Below are positions 9,776-19,094 of a stretch of 54,446 nt of DNA, one piece after another. Both the position numbers and the translations under genes were made by a program. Source of the DNA: Micromonospora endophytica (GTDB taxonomy: Bacteria > Actinomycetota > Actinomycetes > Mycobacteriales > Micromonosporaceae); NCBI RefSeq assembly GCF_003236305.1, contig NZ_POTX01000008.1:1-54446 (forward strand), given 5' to 3'. Under the pieces are notes generated by a model, which worked only from the letters and a program-made list of their open reading frames with translations, was not told the DNA's origin and did no database searches. Every line of letters begins with the position of its first letter. The first letter of the stretch is position 1.

Positions 9776-10971
9776 TACCGCAGGGAGCGGTAGAGCTCCA
9801 GGGTCCGGGCGGCGATCGCGTCCCACGAGAAGTGCTCGACCGCGCGCCGGCGACCGGCGCGGCCCAGGGCGGCGGCGCGCTCGGGAGCTGCCAGCAGCTC
9901 GTTCAGCCGCCCCGCCAGGTCGGCCTCGAAGCGCGCCGCATCCACCGGCGTGCCATCCAGGCCGGCCTGGTCGATCGGGACCAGCAGGCCGGTCTCGCCG
10001 TCGGCGACCACCTCGGGGATGCCGCCGGTGGCGGTGGCCACCACCGCCGTCTCGCAGGCCATCGCCTCCAGGTTGACGATGCCCATCGGCTCGTACACCG
10101 ACGGGCAGACGAAGATGGTGGCGTGGGTGAGCACCTGGATCACCTCGGGCTTGGGCAGCATCTCGGCCACCCAGATCACCCCGGACCGGCGTGAGCGCAG
10201 CTCGGTGACCAGGCCCTGTACCTCGGCGGCGATCTCCGGGGTGTCCGGGGCACCGGCCAGCAGCACCAGCTGGGTGTCGGCGGGCAGGTCCCGGGCCGCG
10301 CGCAGCAGGTGCGGCAGGCCCTTCTGCCTGGTGATCCGGCCGACGTAGACCACGCTGGGCAGGGCCGGGTCGATGCCGAGCCGGGCCAGCACGTCGGTGC
10401 CCGGATCCGGGGCGTACTGCGCGGTGTCGATGCCGTTGTAGATCACGTGCACCCGGTCCGGATCCACCGACGGGTACGCCGCCAGCACGTCGCGGCGCAT
10501 CCCCGCGCTCACCGCCACGATCGCGTCGGCCGACTCGTACGCGGTGCGTTCGCACCAGGAGGAGAGGGCGTAGCCGCCGCCGAGCTGCTCGGCCTTCCAC
10601 GGCCGCAGCGGCTCCAGGCTGTGCGCGGTCACCACGTGCGGCACCCCGTACAGCAGCTTCGCGGTGTGCCCGGCCAGGTTCGCGTACCAGGTGTGGCTGT
10701 GCACCACGTCCGCGCCCGCGCAGCCGGCCGCCATCTCCAGGTCCACGCCCATGGTCCGCAGCGCCGGGTTCGCGCCGGCCAGCCCCGCCGGTTCGGCGTA
10801 CGCCCGCACGCCCGGCTCGGTGCGCGGCGCACCGAAGCAGTGCACCTGGACGTCGGTGAGCCGCCGCAGCTCCCGGGCCAGGTACTCGACGTGCACCCCG
10901 GCGCCGCCGTAGACCTCCGGCGGGTACTCCCGGGTGAGCAGGTCGACGCGGAGCGGGCTGGAGTCGGTCAT
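9775..10971 (-). CDS. glgM: GlgM-type glycogen synthase / maltose-1-phosphate synthase (GT4)
   Basis: 398 residues from the ATG at 10971 (a GTG at 10980 is an alternative). The protein is a two-domain GT-B retaining glycosyltransferase: the N-terminal domain starts LLTREYPPEVYGGAGVHVEY, typical of actinobacterial GlgA/GlgM, and the C-terminal domain holds VYVGRITRQKGL (phosphate/nucleotide-binding Arg and Lys) and the EPMGIVNLEAMAC acceptor loop. Family knowledge: in mycobacteria this type uses ADP-glucose and glucose-1-P to make maltose-1-phosphate for GlgE. That fits the glgE in this window. It is divergent from glgC, which supplies ADP-glucose, with 94 bp between their starts. Confidence 0.88.
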   Translation of the reverse strand: MTDSSPLRVDLLTREYPPEVYGGAGVHVEYLARELRRLTDVQVHCFGAPRTEPGVRAYAEPAGLAGANPALRTMGVDLEMAAGCAGADVVHSHTWYANLAGHTAKLLYGVPHVVTAHSLEPLRPWKAEQLGGGYALSSWCERTAYESADAIVAVSAGMRRDVLAAYPSVDPDRVHVIYNGIDTAQYAPDPGTDVLARLGIDPALPSVVYVGRITRQKGLPHLLRAARDLPADTQLVLLAGAPDTPEIAAEVQGLVTELRSRRSGVIWVAEMLPKPEVIQVLTHATIFVCPSVYEPMGIVNLEAMACETAVVATATGGIPEVVADGETGLLVPIDQAGLDGTPVDAARFEADLAGRLNELLAAPERAAALGRAGRRRAVEHFSWDAIAARTLELYRSLR

Positions 10972-11065
10972 GACCGGCACCCTAGTGCAGAATTCGACGC
11001 CACACCCGTCGCGTAACTGTGCCGTACGAGTGGTGAACCGGCACGGCTATGGATAGCGTCTGTTC
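10972..11065. promoter_or_regulatory. Divergent glgM / glgC control region
   Basis: 94 bp separates two divergent starts, so both promoters must lie here. A TATGGAT stretch at about 11049 sits roughly 15 bp before the glgC start, which has no clear ribosome site. A leaderless or near-leaderless glgC transcript is possible but unproven. Confidence 0.4.
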
Positions 11066-12298
11066 ATGGCTGCCAAGGTGCTCGCGATCGTCCTGGCCGG
11101 CGGAGAGGGCAAGCGCCTGATGCCGCTGACCACGGACCGGGCCAAGCCGGCCGTCCCGTTCGGCGGGATGTACCGCATGGTCGATTTCGTCCTCTCCAAC
11201 CTGGCCAACGCCGGCTATCTCAAGATCGTCGTGTTGACCCAGTACAAATCCCACTCCCTCGACCGGCACATCACCAAGACGTGGCGGATGTCGACGCTGC
11301 TCGGCAACTACGTCACTCCGGTGCCCGCCCAGCAGCGCCGAGGCCCGTGGTGGTTCGCCGGCTCCGCCGACGCCATCTACCAGAGCTTCAACCTGATCTA
11401 CGACGAGCAGCCCGACTACGTGATCGTGTTCGGCGCCGACCACATCTACCGGATGGACCCGCGGCAGATGGTGGAAGACCACATCGCCTCCGGCGCCGGG
11501 GTCACCGTCGCCGGCATCCGGCAGCCGCTGTCCACCGCTGACCAGTTCGGTGTGATCGAGGTCGGCGAGGACGGCAGGCGGATCCGGGCCTTCCGGGAGA
11601 AGCCCACCGACGCGGTCGGCCTGCCCGACGCCCCCGACCAGATCTACGCCTCGATGGGCAACTACGTCTTCACCACCCGGGCGCTGATCGAGGCGGTCGA
11701 ACGCGACGCCGAGGACAAGACCAGCAAGCACGACATGGGCGGCAGCATCATCCCGATGCTTGTCGAGCGGGGCGAGGCCAACGTCTACGACTTCCGCGAC
11801 AACGAGGTGCCCGGCAGCACCGACCGGGACCTGGGCTACTGGCGTGACGTGGGGACGCTCGACTCGTTCTACGACGCACACATGGATCTGATCAACGTGC
11901 ATCCGGTGTTCAACCTCTACAACTTCGACTGGCCGATCTACACCGAGCAGCCGCCGTACCCGCCGGCCAAGTTCGTCCACCAGTGGGGGGAGCGGGTCGG
12001 CCGGGCGGTCGCCTCGATGGTCTCGCCCGGCGCGGTGATCTCCGGCTCGCTGGTGGAGAACTCCATCGTCTCGCCCAAGGTGAAGGTGCACTCCTGGGCA
12101 CACGTGGACGGCGCGGTGCTGATGGAGGGCGTCGAGATCGGCCGGCACGCGGTGGTGCGCCGGGCCATCCTGGACAAGAACGTCTACGTGCCCGAGGGCG
12201 CCGAGATCGGCGTGGACCTGGAACGCGACAGGCAGCGCTACACCGTCTCCGACAACGGCATCGTGGTCATCGGCAAAGGCCAGAAGGTAGAACCGTGA
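11066..12298 (+). CDS. glgC: Glucose-1-phosphate adenylyltransferase
   Basis: 410 residues. GlgC converts glucose-1-P and ATP to ADP-glucose, the committed donor for alpha-glucan synthesis. The N-terminal nucleotidyltransferase domain has [13 protein letters not shown] (nucleotide-binding loop), AKPAVPFGG, the metal-binding segment [11 protein letters not shown], and [12 protein letters not shown]. The C-terminal third is a left-handed beta-helix with repeated hexapeptides (for example [18 protein letters not shown]). Its TGA stop overlaps the GTG that opens the 60-bp repeat frame (GTGA at 12295-12298), so translation may continue into the repeat ORF and then pgm. Confidence 0.97.
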   Translation: MAAKVLAIVLAGGEGKRLMPLTTDRAKPAVPFGGMYRMVDFVLSNLANAGYLKIVVLTQYKSHSLDRHITKTWRMSTLLGNYVTPVPAQQRRGPWWFAGSADAIYQSFNLIYDEQPDYVIVFGADHIYRMDPRQMVEDHIASGAGVTVAGIRQPLSTADQFGVIEVGEDGRRIRAFREKPTDAVGLPDAPDQIYASMGNYVFTTRALIEAVERDAEDKTSKHDMGGSIIPMLVERGEANVYDFRDNEVPGSTDRDLGYWRDVGTLDSFYDAHMDLINVHPVFNLYNFDWPIYTEQPPYPPAKFVHQWGERVGRAVASMVSPGAVISGSLVENSIVSPKVKVHSWAHVDGAVLMEGVEIGRHAVVRRAILDKNVYVPEGAEIGVDLERDRQRYTVSDNGIVVIGKGQKVEP

Positions 12299-12476
12299 GC
12301 GCGAGGAGTGCAGCGCAGCGGAGCCCCGCAGTCGCGAACGAAAGGCAGGTAGCCGTGAGCGCGAGGAGTGCAGCGCAGCGGAGCCCCGCAGTCGCGAACG
12401 AAAGGCAGGTAGCCGTGAGCGCGAGGAGTGCAGCGCAGCGGAGCCCCGCAGTCGCGAACGAAAGGCAGGTACAGCC
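12295..12476 (+). repeat. Three tandem copies of a 60-bp direct repeat
   Basis: Units at 12295-12354, 12355-12414 and 12415-12476 are identical except that the third carries an extra CA near its end. Each unit begins GTGAGC and ends with a GGCAGG-like ribosome-site sequence, so each unit recreates an initiation signal at the next junction. There are no spacers between units, so this is not a CRISPR array. Confidence 0.95.
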
Positions 12477-12480
12477 GTGA
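12295..12480 (+). CDS. Possible 61-residue peptide made of three 20-residue repeats
   Basis: A GTG at 12295 opens a stop-free frame in which each 60-bp unit encodes 20 residues beginning [18 protein letters not shown]; the last unit is altered by a 2-bp insertion and ends in QP. The stop TGA (12478-12480) overlaps the pgm GTG. The opening GTG overlaps the glgC stop in the same way. Whether the peptide is made is unknown; it may only be the trace of a spacer that keeps ribosomes running from glgC into pgm. It is basic, without membrane segments or recognisable domain. Confidence 0.3.
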   Translation: MSARSAAQRSPAVANERQVAVSARSAAQRSPAVANERQVAVSARSAAQRSPAVANERQVQP

Positions 12481-14123
12481 GTAGTCACCCTCGTGCCGGT
12501 CAGCCGGCCCAGCCCGGCGACCTGGTGGACGTGCCGCGACTGGTGACCGCGTACTACGCCGAGCATCCCGACCCGGCCGACCCGGCGCAGCAGGTCTCCT
12601 TCGGCACCTCCGGGCACCGCGGGTCGAGCCTGCGTAACGCCTTCAACTCCGACCACATCCTCGCGGTCACCCAGGCGCTCTGCGACTACCGGCGGGAGCA
12701 GGGCATCGACGGCCCGCTCTTCCTCGGCCGGGACACCCACGCGCTCTCTGCCCCCGCGGCGGTCGACGCGCTGGAGGTGCTCGCCGCCAACGAGGTCACC
12801 GTGCTGGTCGACAGCCGCGACGGCTACACCCCCACCCCGGCGGTGTCGCACGCGATCCTCACCCACAACCGGGGCCGCACCGCCGGGCTCGCCGACGGCA
12901 TCGTGATCACCCCGTCGCACAACCCGCCGGACGACGGCGGGTTCAAGTACAACCCCACCCACGGCGGACCCGCCGACTCCGACGCCACGAAGTGGATCCA
13001 GGACCGCGCGAACGCGATCCTCGCCGCCGGGCTCAAGGAGGTGCGTCGCATCCCGTACGCGCGGGCCCGCACCGCCGACACCACAGGCACGTACGACTTC
13101 CTCGGCGCGTACGTCGACGACCTGCCGGCGGTGCTCGACCTGGACGCGATCCGCGCGGCCGGCGTGCGGATCGGCGCCGACCCGCTCGGCGGCGCCAGCG
13201 TCGCCTACTGGGGTGAGATCGCCGAGCGGCACCGCCTGGAGCTGACCGTGGTCAACCCGGACGTCGACCCGACCTGGCGGTTCATGACCCTGGACGGTGA
13301 CGGCAAGATCCGGATGGACTGCTCGTCGCCGAACGCGATGGCCTCGCTGATCGCCCGGCGCGCCGACTACCAGGTCTCCACCGGCAACGATGCCGACGCC
13401 GACCGGCACGGCATCGTCACCCCTGACGCCGGGCTGATGAACCCGAACCACTACCTCGCGGTGGCGATCGCCCACCTGTTCGGCACCCGCGACCAGTGGG
13501 GCCCGGACGCCGTGATCGGCAAGACCCTGGTCTCCTCCTCGATGATCGACCGGGTCGCCGCCGACCTCGGGCGTCCCTTGCTGGAGGTGCCGGTGGGCTT
13601 CAAGTGGTTCGTGCCCGGCCTGCTCGACGGCACGGTCGGCTTCGGTGGGGAGGAGAGCGCCGGGGCGTCCTTCCTGCGCCGCGACGGCGGCACCTGGACC
13701 ACCGACAAGGACGGCATCCTGCTCTGCCTGCTCGCGTCGGAGATCATTGGCGTGACCGGGCGGACGCCCAGCGAGCACTGGAACGAGCTGGCCGAGCGCT
13801 TCGGCGCGCCCGCGTACGCCCGCATCGACGCGCCCGCCACCCGGGAGCAGAAGGCCGTGCTCGGCAAGCTCTCACCCGAGCAGGTGACCGCGACCGAGTT
13901 GGCCGGCGAGCCGATCACCGCCACGCTGACCACCGCACCGGGTAATGGCGCCCCGATCGGCGGGCTGAAAGTGACCACCGAGTCGGGCTGGTTCGCCGCC
14001 CGTCCGTCCGGCACCGAGGACGTTTACAAGATCTACGCCGAGTCGTTCCATGGGCCCGAGCACCTGGCCCGTGTCCAGCGAGAGGCGCAGGAACTGGTTA
14101 CCGAGGTGCTGGCCGGAGCCTGA
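12477..14123 (+). CDS. pgm: Phosphoglucomutase (alpha-D-glucose phosphate-specific)
   Basis: 548 residues from GTG 12477; an AAAGGCAGG ribosome site lies 9 bp upstream, inside the last repeat unit. Pgm interconverts glucose-1-P and glucose-6-P. The phosphoserine loop [16 protein letters not shown], the metal-binding loop DADADRHG, the sugar-binding [14 protein letters not shown] and the phosphate-binding [15 protein letters not shown] motif near the C-terminus are all present, so the enzyme should be active. Its place behind glgC suggests that it feeds glucose-1-P into ADP-glucose, but the product also serves nucleotide-sugar synthesis for the polysaccharide genes that follow. Confidence 0.97.
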   Translation: MSSHPRAGQPAQPGDLVDVPRLVTAYYAEHPDPADPAQQVSFGTSGHRGSSLRNAFNSDHILAVTQALCDYRREQGIDGPLFLGRDTHALSAPAAVDALEVLAANEVTVLVDSRDGYTPTPAVSHAILTHNRGRTAGLADGIVITPSHNPPDDGGFKYNPTHGGPADSDATKWIQDRANAILAAGLKEVRRIPYARARTADTTGTYDFLGAYVDDLPAVLDLDAIRAAGVRIGADPLGGASVAYWGEIAERHRLELTVVNPDVDPTWRFMTLDGDGKIRMDCSSPNAMASLIARRADYQVSTGNDADADRHGIVTPDAGLMNPNHYLAVAIAHLFGTRDQWGPDAVIGKTLVSSSMIDRVAADLGRPLLEVPVGFKWFVPGLLDGTVGFGGEESAGASFLRRDGGTWTTDKDGILLCLLASEIIGVTGRTPSEHWNELAERFGAPAYARIDAPATREQKAVLGKLSPEQVTATELAGEPITATLTTAPGNGAPIGGLKVTTESGWFAARPSGTEDVYKIYAESFHGPEHLARVQREAQELVTEVLAGA

Positions 14124-14163
14124 CCGCGCCGGCATGGTCGGGCAGCCGCAGCGATCCGAACCT

Positions 14164-14257
14164 GCGCCCCGCATGCGATCAACTGGATCGGCTCGGGTGA
14201 CGGCATGGTGGTGCGTCAGCGGGCCAGCGGAACGCCTGGCTGACGCGTGCGGGGCGC
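14164..14257. terminator. Nested inverted repeats between convergent genes
   Basis: A GCGTCAGC/GCTGACGC stem (14213-14220 with 14239-14246) overlaps the stop codon of the minus-strand gene. A longer-range 10-bp stem pairs 14164-14173 with 14248-14257. Position between the convergent stops of pgm and the dehydratase gene suits a terminator. Confidence 0.45.
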
Positions 14258-16075
14258 CGCCTGCGCGACGCCGCAGAGCGCGGCCAGTTGTCCGACGATC
14301 AGACCCGGGGCGCCGTCCGGGTCGAGCGCGCTGGCATCGAGCGGGTCCAGGGCCGGCACGGTCACGTGCGAGATCAGCGGGTGCAGTGGCCGGTGGTCGG
14401 TTTCCTCGTGGCCCAACAGGTCCTCGTGCAGTTTCTCGCCGGGACGGAGCCCGGTGTAGATGACAGGCACCGGGCTGGCGGCCTGGGCGGCCATGCGGCG
14501 TGCCAGGTCGTCGATGCGGACCGGTTCGCCCATGTCGAGCACCAGCGCCTCCCCGTCACGCCCGATGCTGGCTGCCTGGAGTACCAGGTGCACCGCCTCC
14601 TGCACGGTCATCAGGTACCGCGTCACATCGGGGTGTGTGACGGTCAACGGCTGCCCGGCCTCGATCTGCCGCTGAAAGGCGGTCACCACCGAGCCGCGGC
14701 TGCTGAGCACGTTGCCGAACCGGACGCTGAGGAACGTGCCCGGGTGGGTTGCCGCAGCGTGGGCGGTCAGCATCTCGGTGAGACGCTTGGAGTAGCCGAG
14801 CACGCTTATCGGGTTGGCGGCCTTGTCAGTGGAGATATTGACGAAGCGGGTGACGTCCCGGCAGGCGTCCAGCAAGGTGAGCGTGCCCCAGACGTTGGTC
14901 TTGATCGCCTCGCCGGGGTGCCGTTCCAGTAGGGTCAGGTGCTTCAGCGCGGCGGCATGAAAGACGATCTCGGGCTTGCGGTCCCGCATGATCCGCCGGA
15001 TCCCCTTCTCGTCGCGGAGGTCGGCGAGGATGAGTTCGGAGTCGTCGAGCAATGCCCGCCCGGTGAGCGACATCTGGAGGCTGTGCAGGGCGGACTCGTC
15101 CCGGTCGAGCATCATCAGTTCGCCCGGGTTGGCGCGCATGATCTGTCGGCACAGTTCCGCGCCGATCGAGCCTCCGGCACCGGTGACCAGCACCCGCCGG
15201 CCGGCGAGGCCGTTGTTGTCCAGCGTCAGGTCGCCGACCACCTGGCGGCGGCCGAGCAGGTCGCTGATCTGCACGTCGCGGACGTCGCTGACCCTGATCC
15301 GGTGGTCCACCAACTCTCGGACCGGTGGAATGATCTTGAAGTCGGCGCCGGTCCGGAGGGTGATCTCCCGAATCTCCCGGATCAGCGTGGCGTCGGCATT
15401 CGCCACTGAGAAGATCAGCGTGGTAGCGCCGGTACGGCGGATCGCCTCCGCGAGCTGCATCCGGCCGCCCAGCACCGGGACCCCGGCGATGCGCAGATCG
15501 TGCCGCTCCGGGTCGTCGTCAAGCGCGCCGACCGGCAGGTAGCGCCCCTTCGGGTCGCCCAGCATGGCACGAACCAGTCCCTGGCCGGCCTCGCCGAGAC
15601 CGAAGAGGAGCACCGGGGTGGCGGACCGGGCGTCCGGACGCATGGCGCGGTCGCGGCGGTGCCGGTGTAGCAGGCGGGAGCAGAACATGAACAGCAGCGC
15701 CAGTGCGCCGCCGACCACCGGCGTGCTGGCCGGAATCGGCCGGTCGCCGAAGGCGAGCAGCGCCAGCAGCACCAGGACGGCAGTGGTGGCGGTCGTGCCG
15801 GCGAGCCCACGGACCTCCTCGATGGTGCCCAACGGCTGCCGGCCGGAGTGGATCCGCCGCAGCGCGCTGATGCCAACGTGCAGAACGGCTGTGGCGGCAC
15901 CGAGCAGCATCACATTGGTGGTCTGCTCCGCGTTGAGCACCTGTTCGTACCTGGCCCAGCCGGCCACGATGAAGCCGCTGACCCAGGCGAGCGTGTCGGC
16001 GGCCAAAAAGATGGCGGTACGGCGTCGGTTCACTCTGGTCCGCTGCTGGGGCGTCGGCGTTGTCTCGGGTGGCAT
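14216..16075 (-). CDS. Membrane-bound PglF/WbpM/CapD-type UDP-N-acetylhexosamine dehydratase
   Basis: 619 residues from the ATG at 16075, which follows GGGGAG. Four hydrophobic segments occupy the N-terminal 135 residues, a CoA-binding-like domain follows (VLLFGLGEAGQGL), then an extended SDR domain with VTGAGGSIGAELCRQI and STDKAANPISVLGYSKR. The family removes water from UDP-GlcNAc to give a 4-keto-6-deoxy sugar in the first step towards QuiNAc4NAc/bacillosamine-type or related sugars. The usual catalytic Tyr is Met in WbpM/PglF; here the aligned residue appears to be Leu. It is transcribed away from the polymerase gene across a 455-bp control region and opens the polysaccharide locus. Confidence 0.85.
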   Translation of the reverse strand: MPPETTPTPQQRTRVNRRRTAIFLAADTLAWVSGFIVAGWARYEQVLNAEQTTNVMLLGAATAVLHVGISALRRIHSGRQPLGTIEEVRGLAGTTATTAVLVLLALLAFGDRPIPASTPVVGGALALLFMFCSRLLHRHRRDRAMRPDARSATPVLLFGLGEAGQGLVRAMLGDPKGRYLPVGALDDDPERHDLRIAGVPVLGGRMQLAEAIRRTGATTLIFSVANADATLIREIREITLRTGADFKIIPPVRELVDHRIRVSDVRDVQISDLLGRRQVVGDLTLDNNGLAGRRVLVTGAGGSIGAELCRQIMRANPGELMMLDRDESALHSLQMSLTGRALLDDSELILADLRDEKGIRRIMRDRKPEIVFHAAALKHLTLLERHPGEAIKTNVWGTLTLLDACRDVTRFVNISTDKAANPISVLGYSKRLTEMLTAHAAATHPGTFLSVRFGNVLSSRGSVVTAFQRQIEAGQPLTVTHPDVTRYLMTVQEAVHLVLQAASIGRDGEALVLDMGEPVRIDDLARRMAAQAASPVPVIYTGLRPGEKLHEDLLGHEETDHRPLHPLISHVTVPALDPLDASALDPDGAPGLIVGQLAALCGVAQAAPRTRQPGVPLAR

Positions 16076-16530
16076 GACGATCTCCCCTGTCCTGTCCGTG
16101 ACTGTGGTGACCCGCCTCAGGTCAGCGGCCACGCACGTCCCCTAACTGCTTAGCGGAATTAAGGTCGTGCGAATGCAGTTTTCACGTTTCTCTGACTGGA
16201 TTTACGGTCCAGAATCGTGAGCATCTGTCGCGTAGCGTCGTGAGGTGGGGAGAGTCCTCGTTGTGTGACTGCAGTCCGTCGACGGACTCCGGAGCAAATG
16301 TGAAGCCGTTTCATTGCCTCGCTTGTCGGATAATCTCCGCCCCCGGTGTTAGTTTGATTTGTCCGACAGGCGTTGAACGGATATCGCGGAGGCCTGTACA
16401 TGAGGAATGCGCCGAGTGCGGTTCGCATTCGAGAGGCGTCCTGCTCGCCACGTGACCGGCAACTGGAGGTTTCCGTTCACGCTCGGTACGCCGTGCCCGC
16501 TGCGCGCCGCCGGACGGGAGTGCGTAGCAG
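16076..16530. promoter_or_regulatory. Divergent control region at the left end of the polysaccharide locus
   Basis: 455 bp, less GC-rich than its flanks, with no convincing gene. It contains a perfect 16-bp palindrome, AGTCCGTCGACGGACT, at 16273-16288, suitable for a dimeric repressor, and a 7-bp inverted repeat (16324-16330 with 16362-16368). Promoters for both flanking genes are expected here, but I cannot place -35/-10 boxes with confidence. Confidence 0.5.
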
Positions 16531-17814
16531 GTGAACGCTTCCACGTCATACCGGATCGTCGAGGCGCGGGTTCCGGTGCAGAACACGACGAGCCTGGTCC
16601 GTGGCCGGCGGCGGAAGCTGCCCCGGCTTACCTGGCTGTTGCAACTCTTTCCGGTAACCACTGTGGTGCTCGCCCCGTACGCCTTGCTGATCGTCCCGAT
16701 GGCGGTGCTCAACGACAACCCGGACATCGGTTTCATCATCATGCTGCTGGCGCTGGCCCTGCCGGGTTGCCTGGTGGTGGAGTTCGCCTTTCTCAAGCGG
16801 ATGGGTCGGCGGGGGGATTGGCAACGCGCTCTGGTCGAGGCCAACAGCGGCTACCCTTACCTTTACAAGATCGCCCGCTCGGCCGCGCTGGTCAGCGTCA
16901 CCGCGGACCTGTTAAATGCCTGGGCCGGCCAGGGCACCATCTTCGCCCAGGTCACCGGCGAGATCGTCGCCTCACCGGCGGCACTGGTCAGCGGGCTGTT
17001 CATGGGCTGGCGCTATCTTGCCTTCGCCCTGCTGGTCGCAAGTCTGCTAGCTGGCCAGGCCAGCCGGCTTGCCTGTCTACGTTGGACGCTCTGTCTGCTC
17101 GGGACGCAACTGGTGGTCGTGCTGGCAACGGCCTTGACTGCGCCGCTGATGACCTACCTGTCCTTCCTTGTGGCGCTCGCGGCCATTTGCGGCCTGCTGC
17201 ACAGCCGGTTCATCATCGTCACCGCGCTGGCGCTGTTCCTGATCTGGCCGGCGATGTACGAAGCTCGCAACGACCTGCGCACCGATGGCGGCGTGGCGGT
17301 CGACGAGACGGAGACCTCCGGCGACCGGCTGCGGCTCGACCTTCAGGTGACCCGGGCCAGTGGGCACGACGCCCCTGTCGATATCGAGCGCCCCGGCCCG
17401 AGTCAGATCGTGCGGTACGGGCTGGTGCCCCGAATGCTCGATCAGGACCGGCCGGCCATCTCGACAGGCATCCGGATCAACGAGTACCTGGGCGGCACAT
17501 CCACCTCCGCCTACACCTTCCTCTCGCTCGGCACAATCTACTTCCTGGACGGCCCGTGGGGTGTGGTGCTGTTCCATATCGGTTGGGCGCTCGTCGGCAT
17601 CCTGCTGCTGCGGGCCGGCGGCGCACCCGGGCCGATCCGCCTCGGGCTCTTCAGTTTTGTGGTCGCGGCGCCGCTGATGTGGTCGAGAACGTATCCGGAG
17701 TCGATGATTCTGTTCGTGCAGTTCGTCGTTGCCGCGCTGCCGGTGCTGCTGCTCCTGCGCCTGGGGCGAAGGCGGTCGCGGGTGGTGCCGCAGGGCGCCC
17801 GGTCCGGCACGTGA
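16531..17814 (+). CDS. Wzy-like polysaccharide polymerase (multi-pass membrane protein)
   Basis: 427 residues, GTG start with GGGAG about 10 bp upstream. About ten hydrophobic segments are visible, with a hydrophilic loop at roughly residues 235-300 (DETETSGDRLRLDLQV to RYGLVPRMLDQDRP) as in Wzy polymerases. The segment SAYTFLSLGTIYFLDGPWGV resembles the conserved C-terminal part of oligosaccharide-repeat polymerases. Wzy joins lipid-linked repeat units on the outer face of the membrane. The gene overlaps the next, a flippase, by 4 bp, which supports the call. Sequence similarity in this family is low, so the exact role (polymerase or ligase) is inferred. Confidence 0.65.
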   Translation: MNASTSYRIVEARVPVQNTTSLVRGRRRKLPRLTWLLQLFPVTTVVLAPYALLIVPMAVLNDNPDIGFIIMLLALALPGCLVVEFAFLKRMGRRGDWQRALVEANSGYPYLYKIARSAALVSVTADLLNAWAGQGTIFAQVTGEIVASPAALVSGLFMGWRYLAFALLVASLLAGQASRLACLRWTLCLLGTQLVVVLATALTAPLMTYLSFLVALAAICGLLHSRFIIVTALALFLIWPAMYEARNDLRTDGGVAVDETETSGDRLRLDLQVTRASGHDAPVDIERPGPSQIVRYGLVPRMLDQDRPAISTGIRINEYLGGTSTSAYTFLSLGTIYFLDGPWGVVLFHIGWALVGILLLRAGGAPGPIRLGLFSFVVAAPLMWSRTYPESMILFVQFVVAALPVLLLLRLGRRRSRVVPQGARSGT

Positions 17815-19076
17815 CGACCCGGGTTTCATCCCGGCCTGGTCCGGCGGCCACCGGTGCTGCCGGTGGCTCGGCTTCCTGGCGCGCGTTCGCCCGCCGGGCG
17901 GTGACGGCGTTGTCCGTGAACGGGCTGTCGAGTGTGGGCAACCTGATGGTCTCGGTCTCCGTCGCACGCGGCGAGTCGCTGTCCGGACTGGGCCAGTTCG
18001 CCCTGACCCTCTCGCTCTATGTGCTGGTCATCGGTCTGGTGCGAACGGCGGTCACCGAGGCGGTGCTGGCCGCGCGTACGGCACCGGCGCGGTGCACGAT
18101 CAGGCAAGGGGCTCGCCGGGCTGCCGCTGTCGCGGTGGCGGCCGGAGTGATCACAGCGGCCACCGGGGCGGTGCTCGGCTCTCCGTACCTCACTGTCGCC
18201 GGCCTGGCCCTGCCCGGCCTCGTGGCCTATGACTATGTCAAGGCGATCAGCATCGGCGTCGGTAGAACCCGGGTGGCATGGGCCCAGGAGTGCGCCTGGC
18301 TGGGCTTGACTGTGCTCTCCGTCGGGACGGTGCTGGTCGCGGATGCGCCGCCGGTGATGATCTTCGTTGGCTGGGCGGCTTCCGGTGCCGTCCTCGGCAT
18401 CGTGGTCGCCCGCTGGCAGCGCTATGGCATGCTGCCCCGCTGGGGGCTCGATCGTCGGGACAGCCGGGTCGCCGCCTCGTTCGCCGGGCAGTTCCTGGTC
18501 ACCGCTGGTTCGGCCCAACTGGCCCTGAGCGCTCTGGCTGCCACGGCGGGGGTGGCCGTGGTGGGCGCCCTCGGCGCGGCCCGGACGGTCTTCGGGCCGG
18601 TGACCCTGCTGACGACCACGCTCTCCGCGCTGATCGTGCCGTACCTGGCGCAGTCCCGGGCCGATACGCCCCGGGCTCGGCTACGGGCCGCCGGTGCGGC
18701 TGTCGCCCTGACCGTGGGTGTCCTTCTGCCGCTGGTCATCGTGGTGTGTCTGCTGCCTGACGAGGTCGGCCGGGCAGTGCTGGGTGACAACTGGCAGGCA
18801 GCCCGTCCGCTGCTGCCGCTGCTCTCCGTCGAGGCGCTGTTGGAACCGATCGCGCTGGTCGCGTTCGCCGGGCACCGGGTGCAGTCGGCGGGCGCGCGGG
18901 CGTTGGCCATCGGCGTGCTGCTCGGACCGTTGCGGATCGCGACGATCGTGGCGGGTGGTGTGCTGTTCGGCGCTGCTGGCGCGGCCGGTGCGCTGGCGGT
19001 GCTGGCCCTGCTCAGCGCCGCCTGCTGGTGGTTGAGCTACCGGCGGCTGAACGCGACACCGGCCGACTCGCGCTGA
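17811..19076 (+). CDS. Wzx-like polysaccharide flippase (first of two)
   Basis: 421 residues from GTG 17811, which overlaps the stop of the preceding gene; a much longer frame reaching back to 16407 is just the shadow of that gene. There are about 12 hydrophobic segments in the MOP/Wzx pattern, with NGLSSVGNLMVSVSVARG near the first and a GALGAARTVFGPVTLL segment in the middle. Wzx proteins move undecaprenyl-linked repeat units across the membrane. It forms a two-gene transcript with the Wzy-like gene. The following gene is on the other strand and ends 18 bp away. Confidence 0.75.
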   Translation: MTTRVSSRPGPAATGAAGGSASWRAFARRAVTALSVNGLSSVGNLMVSVSVARGESLSGLGQFALTLSLYVLVIGLVRTAVTEAVLAARTAPARCTIRQGARRAAAVAVAAGVITAATGAVLGSPYLTVAGLALPGLVAYDYVKAISIGVGRTRVAWAQECAWLGLTVLSVGTVLVADAPPVMIFVGWAASGAVLGIVVARWQRYGMLPRWGLDRRDSRVAASFAGQFLVTAGSAQLALSALAATAGVAVVGALGAARTVFGPVTLLTTTLSALIVPYLAQSRADTPRARLRAAGAAVALTVGVLLPLVIVVCLLPDEVGRAVLGDNWQAARPLLPLLSVEALLEPIALVAFAGHRVQSAGARALAIGVLLGPLRIATIVAGGVLFGAAGAAGALAVLALLSAACWWLSYRRLNATPADSR

Positions 19077-19094
19077 CCGGCGCCGCGTCCCCGT

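Noticed and set aside
12295..12476. Possible CRISPR array
   Set aside because: Units are 60 bp, directly adjacent and without unique spacers, and there are no cas genes.
16407..19076. A single 889-residue reading frame
   Set aside because: Its first half is the out-of-frame shadow of the Wzy-like gene; only the part from GTG 17811 has a membrane-protein pattern.
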